A DNA stretch of 54,006 nucleotides. Origin: Sterolibacterium sp964437515. GTDB lineage: Bacteria > Pseudomonadota > Gammaproteobacteria > Burkholderiales > Rhodocyclaceae. A program made the translations under genes and the position numbers. Positions within the stretch are counted from its first letter, which is position 1, and every line of letters begins with the position of its first letter. The notes under the pieces were generated by a model. That model did no database searches, had not been told where the DNA came from, and saw nothing but the letters and a program-made list of their open reading frames with translations. Where the stretch lies: assembly GCA_964437515.1 (NCBI GenBank), contig CAYTHB010000015.1, forward strand, positions 1 through 54,006, read 5' to 3'. This document shows, in pieces, positions 49,276 to 54,006 of the stretch.

Positions 49276-51459
49276 ATGAACCAGATTTTCCAACTCACTG
49301 TGGATGCCGATGGCATCGCCACACTGCTGATCGACAAAAAAGACAGCACCATGAATACCATCGATCAGGTGTTCATCGACGAAATCACCGAAAGCATTGA
49401 TCTCATCAAGAATGACGACAAGATCAAAGGGGTGATCCTCACCTCGGGCAAGGAAGCCTTCCTCGCCGGGGCTGACCTGAAGGGCATCGAGGAGCGTTCC
49501 GAGAACGCCCCGAATGTGCCGAACAAGACCATGTTCGAGCAGATCTGGTCGCTCTCCAGCCAGTTCCGTCGCATGGAAACCTGCGGCAAGCCCATCGTCT
49601 GCGCGATCAACGGCACGGCGGTCGGTGGCGGTACGGAAATCGCGCTGGCTTGCCATGCACGCTTCGTCGCCAATGATGACAGCATCAAGCTCGGCCTGCC
49701 CGAAGTGCAGATCGGCCTGCTCCCCGCCGGTGGCGGCACGCAGCGTCTGCCGCGTCTGATCGGCATCCAGGAAGCCCTGCCGCTGCTGCTGCAAGGTAAA
49801 TCGCTGACTCCGGAAAAGGCACTCAAGGCCGGTTTCGTCACCAAGGTCGTGCCCGCCGCCGAGCTGATGGCCGAGTCGAAGAAGTGGCTGCTGGAAACAC
49901 CCAACGCCGTGCAACCCTGGGACAAGAAGGGCTTCCAAGTACCCGGCGGTGCTGGCCCGGCTTCCGCCAACGTCGCGCAAATGCTGGTGGTCAGCAACGC
50001 CATGTTGCAGGCTGGTACTTTCCACAACATGCCCGCCCCGCAGGCGATTGCTTCCGCAGTGTATGAAGGCACGCAACTGCCGATCGACACCGCGCTGCGC
50101 CTCGAAGCCAAGTACATGGTCGGCCTGATGAAGGGCGACGTGTCGCGCGGTATGATCCGCACCCTGTTCATCAACATGGGCAAGGCCAACAAGTTGATGC
50201 ACCGTCCGGAAGGCATCGCCAAGACCGAATTCAAGAAGATCGGCGTCATCGGCGCGGGCCTGATGGGCGCGGGCGTGGCCTACTGCTGCGCCAAGGAAGG
50301 CGTGGAAGTCGTACTCATCGACCTGAAGCAGGAAGCTGCCGACAAGGGCAAGGACTACACCGCCAAGAAGTACAAGAAGGCGATCGAGCGCGGTCGTGCC
50401 ACGCAGGCGGAAGCCGATGCCGTGCTGGCGCGCATCACCGCCACCACCGACTACGCCGCATTGAAAGACGCACAACTGGTGGTCGAAGCGGTGTTTGAAG
50501 ATCGCGGCATCAAGGCCAAGGTCATCAAGTCGCTGGAAGCCGTGCTGCCCAAGGATGCGGTAATCGCCTCCAATACCTCGGCACTGCCAATCAACGATCT
50601 GGCAGAAAACTGCGAGCGTCCGGAAAACTTCATCGGCATGCACTTCTTCTCGCCGGTCGAGCGCATGCCGCTGATCGAAGTCATCTGCGGCAAGAAGGGC
50701 AACCCGACCGCGCTCGCCAAGGCACTCGATCTGTGCCAGCTGATGGGCAAGACACCGATCGTGGTCAACGACGGCCCGGGCTTCTTCACCACGCGCTTCA
50801 TCGGTGCTTACATCACCGAAACCATGGCGATGCTGATGCAGGGTGTCAGCCCCGCGCTGCTGGAAAACGCCGCCAAGGTCGTCGGTCTGCCGATCGGCCC
50901 CTTGTCGGTGTCCGACGAAATCGGTCTGGATGTGGCACACCACGCCGCCGAACAGCAAGCCAAGGATCTGGGCGACCGCTTCAAGCCCAACGCCGCTTCG
51001 CAAGTGGTGCATACGCTGGTGGAAAAACATGGTCGCCATGGGCGCAAGAACGGCAAAGGCTTCTTTGATTACGATGCCGAAGGCAACAAGACGCTGTGGT
51101 CGGGGCTCAACGAAATCTGGCCGCAAAAGCCCGCCGACCAGCAGCCGACTGCCCGCGAAGTGCAGCTGCGCATGCTGTATCCGCAGCTGGTCGATGCCGT
51201 CAAATGTATCGAAGAGGGCGTGCTGACCTCGCCGATCGACGGCGATCTGGGCGGCATCCTCGGCGTGGGTTTCCCCCCCTACACCGGCGGCCCGTTCAGC
51301 ATGATGGATGCCCTCGGCATCGCCGCTCTGGTCAAGGAGCTGGATCGTCTGGAAGCCGCTTACGGCGAGCAGTTCAAGGCTCCGCAGCTACTGCGCGACA
51401 TGGCCAAGAACGACCAGACGTTCTATGGCTCCAAGGCCATCAAGCTGAACCAGAAGTAA
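49276..51459 (+). CDS. FadB/FadJ-like 3-hydroxyacyl-CoA dehydrogenase/enoyl-CoA hydratase
   Basis: 727 aa. The N-terminal crotonase domain has GADLKGIEERS, NGTAVGGGTEIALAC (oxyanion hole) and LPEVQIGLLPAGGGTQRLPR with the catalytic Glu. The dehydrogenase domain starts near residue 320 (KIGVIGAGLMGAGVAY) and has MHFFSPVERMPLIEVI with the catalytic His and NDGPGFFTTR. A C-terminal HCDH domain follows (GFPPYTGGPFSMMDALG). It carries out hydration and oxidation of enoyl-CoA, then hands over to the thiolase upstream. Confidence 0.96.
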   Translation: MNQIFQLTVDADGIATLLIDKKDSTMNTIDQVFIDEITESIDLIKNDDKIKGVILTSGKEAFLAGADLKGIEERSENAPNVPNKTMFEQIWSLSSQFRRMETCGKPIVCAINGTAVGGGTEIALACHARFVANDDSIKLGLPEVQIGLLPAGGGTQRLPRLIGIQEALPLLLQGKSLTPEKALKAGFVTKVVPAAELMAESKKWLLETPNAVQPWDKKGFQVPGGAGPASANVAQMLVVSNAMLQAGTFHNMPAPQAIASAVYEGTQLPIDTALRLEAKYMVGLMKGDVSRGMIRTLFINMGKANKLMHRPEGIAKTEFKKIGVIGAGLMGAGVAYCCAKEGVEVVLIDLKQEAADKGKDYTAKKYKKAIERGRATQAEADAVLARITATTDYAALKDAQLVVEAVFEDRGIKAKVIKSLEAVLPKDAVIASNTSALPINDLAENCERPENFIGMHFFSPVERMPLIEVICGKKGNPTALAKALDLCQLMGKTPIVVNDGPGFFTTRFIGAYITETMAMLMQGVSPALLENAAKVVGLPIGPLSVSDEIGLDVAHHAAEQQAKDLGDRFKPNAASQVVHTLVEKHGRHGRKNGKGFFDYDAEGNKTLWSGLNEIWPQKPADQQPTAREVQLRMLYPQLVDAVKCIEEGVLTSPIDGDLGGILGVGFPPYTGGPFSMMDALGIAALVKELDRLEAAYGEQFKAPQLLRDMAKNDQTFYGSKAIKLNQK

Positions 51460-51478
51460 GCAGCAAGCAGTCGCCCGC

Positions 51479-53119
51479 ATGAGCACACTGGCCGGATCAG
51501 GCACTGACGAGGTATTCGATTACATCATCGTCGGTGCCGGTTCGGCCGGTTGTGTTTTGGCAGCCCGTCTTTCGGAAGACCCGAATGTGCGTGTGCTGCT
51601 CCTGGAAGCCGGTCGCAACGATCGCGATTTCCTCGTCGACATGCCCGCTGGTTGGGGCAAGATTACTGAAGATGCGCGCTACTGCTGGCTCTACGAAAGC
51701 CAGCCGGAGCCGCACATGCATCGTCGTCGCCTCGCCTTGCCACGCGGCCATCTTTTAGGGGGGTGTTCGGCGGTCAATGGCATGGTCTATATCCGCGGAC
51801 AAGCGGAAGATTATGACCACTGGAACACCCTCGCGACCGGCTGGAGCTGGAACGAGGTGCTGCCCTATTTCATTCGTGCCGAAAACAATGCGCGCCCTGC
51901 ACTGCGCCACGACAAACGGCACGGCAACGCCGGCCCGCTGTACGTCGGCGACCAGATCGAACGCAATCCGGTGAGCCTCGCCCTGATTGAAGCCTGTGCC
52001 ACAGCAGGCATTCCGCTCAACGACGATTTCAATGGCGCAACACAAGAAGGCGCGGGGCTGTTTCAAGTCCATATCAAAAATGCCAAACGCGTTTCAATGG
52101 CTCATGCCTATTTGCATCCGACATTGAATCGACCCAATCTGACTTTACGGATCGAAGCACCCGCCCGCCGCATTCTGTTTGAGCAACAGCGTGCCATCGG
52201 TGTTGAATATCGTCACGCAGGCCATGTTCAACAATGTCGCGCACGTCGCGAAGTGCTGGTCTGTGGGGGGGCTTTCAATTCGCCGCAACTCCTGATGCTC
52301 TCCGGTATTGGTGATGGCGCGCACCTGCAATCGCTGGGTATCGATCCTCTCGTGGATAACCCCGAAGTCGGTAGCAATCTCCAGGATCATCTGTGTGTGC
52401 CCATGGGCTGGCGGCTCACGCCGGGTAGTCCCAGCTATAACGATGCCTTGCGCGGACTGGGCATGGTGGGCAGTCTGCTGCGTTATCTGCTCCTGAAGCG
52501 TGGCCCCTTGACCATGCCGGCGGCGGATGTCGGTATTTTCTGCAAGAGCGATCCCACGCTCACGCGTCCTGACATCCAGTTCCACGCGCTTCCCGTCAGT
52601 GGCGATGGCGAAGCATCCAAAAAACAGGCCGAAGCCCTGCCCGGATTCACACTGGCACCCTGTGTACTGCGCCCCGAATCGCGCGGACAATTGAGCCTCA
52701 TCTCGAATGATTTCGAGGATGCGCCGCTCATCAATTTCAACTATCTGGCCAAGAACAACGATCGGCGCATCTTGCTGGCAGGGATGCGTTGGGCGCGTCG
52801 CATCGCGCGATCGTCTCCCCTCACCACCCTTGTCGAACATGAAGTCAGTCCGGGGCATGGCGTCATCCGCGACGAAGCCTTGCTGGATTTTGCAGCGCGC
52901 ACAGCCACAACGGTTCATCACCCGGTGGGCACCTGCCGCATGGGTAATGATGCCCAATCCGTCGTCGATGCCGAGCTGCGTGTGCGCGGTGTCGAAGGCG
53001 TGCGCGTGATCGATGCCTCCGTCATGCCGACAATCACCTCCGGCAACACCAACGCGCCCACGGTGATGATTGCCGAACGCGCCGCTGATCTGATCCTCGG
53101 CCGACCCTTGCTGACCTGA
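51479..53119 (+). CDS. GMC-family FAD oxidoreductase (choline/alcohol dehydrogenase-like)
   Basis: 546 aa. The dinucleotide motif DYIIVGAGSAGCVLAARL, the GMC signature 1 region LPRGHLLGGCSAVNGMVYIRG, signature 2 GGAFNSPQLLMLSGIG, and the active-site end VHHPVGTCRMG with TSGNTNAPTVMIAERAA are all present. It oxidises a primary or secondary alcohol using FAD. Distance of 19 bp from the beta-oxidation gene suggests that it feeds an alcohol-bearing substrate into that pathway. The natural substrate is not evident; it is probably not BetA proper since no glycine betaine genes are nearby. Confidence 0.92.
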   Translation: MSTLAGSGTDEVFDYIIVGAGSAGCVLAARLSEDPNVRVLLLEAGRNDRDFLVDMPAGWGKITEDARYCWLYESQPEPHMHRRRLALPRGHLLGGCSAVNGMVYIRGQAEDYDHWNTLATGWSWNEVLPYFIRAENNARPALRHDKRHGNAGPLYVGDQIERNPVSLALIEACATAGIPLNDDFNGATQEGAGLFQVHIKNAKRVSMAHAYLHPTLNRPNLTLRIEAPARRILFEQQRAIGVEYRHAGHVQQCRARREVLVCGGAFNSPQLLMLSGIGDGAHLQSLGIDPLVDNPEVGSNLQDHLCVPMGWRLTPGSPSYNDALRGLGMVGSLLRYLLLKRGPLTMPAADVGIFCKSDPTLTRPDIQFHALPVSGDGEASKKQAEALPGFTLAPCVLRPESRGQLSLISNDFEDAPLINFNYLAKNNDRRILLAGMRWARRIARSSPLTTLVEHEVSPGHGVIRDEALLDFAARTATTVHHPVGTCRMGNDAQSVVDAELRVRGVEGVRVIDASVMPTITSGNTNAPTVMIAERAADLILGRPLLT

Positions 53120-53130
53120 TAATTTCAGGC

Positions 53131-53172
53131 ATCCTGCAAAAAACCCGCATGGATACTCGATTTTTGCAGGAT
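53131..53172 (+). terminator. Perfect 12-bp inverted repeat between GMC and nitroreductase genes
   Basis: ATCCTGCAAAAA (53131-53142) and TTTTTGCAGGAT (53161-53172) are exact complements with an 18-nt spacer. It begins 11 bp after the GMC stop and ends 17 bp before the nitroreductase ATG. It could end or attenuate the beta-oxidation transcript, or be an operator for the nitroreductase gene; the A/T-rich inner arms make a classic terminator less certain. Confidence 0.5.
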
Positions 53173-53189
53173 TCATTCTGAGAACCGCC

Positions 53190-53876
53190 ATGAACACACC
53201 CGCCCTGACCGTCAGCGAAGCCGTCGCCAGTCGCAGCTCCAAACGTGCCTTTCTCGATACACCCGTTTCAGCCACGCAGGTTCGCGAGATACTCGCCAAA
53301 GCCCAGCGCGCACCTTCAGGCGGCAACCTGCAACCGTGGATTGTGCATGTGCTGGGCGGCACCGAACTGGCACGTTTCAGAACCATGATGCAGGAACGAC
53401 GCGCCGTCAATGCGATGGGCGAAGGTGCGGAATATCCGATCTACCCTGAGCAGCTCGTCGAGCCCTACCGTGCGCGACGCGGCCAGTGCGGCGAGGACAT
53501 GTACGCCACGCTGGGCATCGCACGCGAAAACAAGGCGGCGCGTATCGAATTCATTGGAGGCAATTTTGATTTCTGGAATGCGCCAGTCGCCTTGTTTGTC
53601 TGCATCGCCCGCCGTCTGGGCGCGACCCAATGGGTCGATCTCGGGCTTTATTTGCAAACTGTGATGCTGCTGGCGCGCGAGGCAGGGCTGGATACCTGTG
53701 CTCAGGAATTCTGGACGCTATGGCACAAAACTGTCGCTGAATTTCTATCGCTTCCTGAAAACGTCATGCCCTTTTGCGGCATGGCATTGGGTTACGCTGA
53801 TCCGGCACATTCGGTCAATGGCTTGCGCACGGCTCGCGTTCCACTGGAAGAGAGCGTGGTCTTTCACGGACTGTAG
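53190..53876 (+). CDS. Nitroreductase family protein
   Basis: A 228-aa FMN-dependent nitroreductase: VASRSSKRAFLDTPVSATQVREILAKAQRAPSGGNLQPW (FMN phosphate loop), LGIARENKAARIE, LYLQTVMLLAREAGLDTCAQ and MALGYADPAHSVNGLRTARV match the family. It uses NAD(P)H to reduce nitro groups, quinones or enones. It is complete and followed two bases later by repeat R9. Confidence 0.93.
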   Translation: MNTPALTVSEAVASRSSKRAFLDTPVSATQVREILAKAQRAPSGGNLQPWIVHVLGGTELARFRTMMQERRAVNAMGEGAEYPIYPEQLVEPYRARRGQCGEDMYATLGIARENKAARIEFIGGNFDFWNAPVALFVCIARRLGATQWVDLGLYLQTVMLLAREAGLDTCAQEFWTLWHKTVAEFLSLPENVMPFCGMALGYADPAHSVNGLRTARVPLEESVVFHGL

Positions 53877-53877
53877 A

Positions 53878-54006
53878 TAACTTTCATGGTAGCCCTCTCC
53901 ACCCACAGAGGATGAAATAATCGTTACCCTAAACGCCCACCCCACCCATCCTCCACGGACGGCTTTGCACAGCCGTCCGGCTTCGGCGGCACGGAGCAGT
54001 GCTCCG
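53878..54006 (+). repeat. Dispersed modular repeat, copy R9 (cut by window end)
   Basis: A forward copy like R6. The 49-bp module lies at 53878-53926, with the left end changed to TAACTTT against ATCGTTA on the right, so the outer pairing is partly lost. It continues with the CGGACGGCT/AGCCGTCCG hairpin and CACGGAGCA/TGCTCCG, where the window ends. It starts 2 bp after the nitroreductase stop. Confidence 0.85.

Noticed and set aside
49189..51126. 645-codon open frame antisense to the FadB/FadJ gene
   Set aside because: His- and Gly-rich shadow of a strongly coding GC-rich gene with clear family motifs on the plus strand; no domain is recognisable. Similar antisense frames opposite thiolase, CheA and the MCPs are rejected for the same reason.
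1..54006. CRISPR array, tRNA or rRNA genes, prophage or insertion sequence with transposase
   Set aside because: No regularly spaced direct repeats, cloverleaf, rRNA segment, integrase or transposase reading frame was seen; the dispersed repeats are irregularly spaced by kilobases and non-coding.

Overview
The window looks like chromosomal DNA of a metabolically versatile betaproteobacterium. This is inferred from the GC-rich coding style, the algH-yqgF-pyrR-pyrB order, a TIGR02001 porin-like gene with glnK-amtB, RlmL/HemJ/ThrH homologues, and Fsr- and AscD-like proteins. A Rhodocyclales or Sterolibacteriaceae-type denitrifier or aromatic degrader would fit, but no rRNA or other phylogenetic marker is present to prove it. 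I saw no tRNA, rRNA, CRISPR array, phage or complete transposon.

Layout. (1) 0.2-5.7 kb, minus strand: a CoA-thioester catabolic set with a BadI/MenB-like crotonase, two paired family III (CaiB/BaiF) CoA-transferase subunits, and a membrane Fe-S oxidoreductase of the EtfAB:quinone oxidoreductase (EMO/HdrD-like) type. (2) 5.8-13.4 kb: a DUF1778/GNAT toxin-antitoxin pair, an old-yellow-enzyme reductase, an Fsr-like exporter, a SnoaL-like protein, a 2Fe-2S flavin reductase, an epimerase, hemJ and an RlmL-type methyltransferase. (3) 13.5-16.8 kb, minus strand: algH-yqgF-pyrR-pyrB and a coiled-coil membrane protein. (4) 17.0-21.2 kb: thrH, purU, a NarL-type two-component pair and a PIN/antitoxin pair. 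(5) 21.6-43.3 kb: a large chemosensory cluster with an atypical receiver, a short MCP, cheY, a STAS protein, cheA, cheB, MCP, cheW, MCP, REC-PAS-GGDEF-EAL, REC-REC-PAS-degenerate EAL, cheD, a hybrid kinase with a periplasmic ABC_sub_bind-like sensor, and a Cache MCP. No cheR is present. (6) 43.4-47.8 kb: ccdAB, a terminator, amtB, glnK and the TIGR02001 gene behind a good sigma-54 promoter, then brnA with a frameshifted brnT. (7) 48.0-53.9 kb: thiolase, FadB/FadJ-like multifunctional protein, GMC oxidoreductase and nitroreductase.

The gaps between these blocks carry nine copies or part copies of one modular, hairpin-rich dispersed repeat. Its core is a 49-bp module bounded by TAACGn...nCGTTA. 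The variable end base changes from copy to copy, but in six of eight copies the two ends stay complementary, and all four Watson-Crick combinations occur. In three places the TAA of the module is the stop codon of the neighbouring gene. Internal GTAG-plus-palindrome units resemble REP sequences mobilised by RAYT transposases. This repeat family is the most unusual signal in the window.

Other points of note: a 10-bp tandem duplication that inactivates brnT; a 479-bp block identical between two neighbouring MCP genes (recent gene conversion or duplication); a catalytically degenerate EAL domain beside an apparently intact one; and a CoA-transferase pair in which only one subunit keeps the catalytic Asp.
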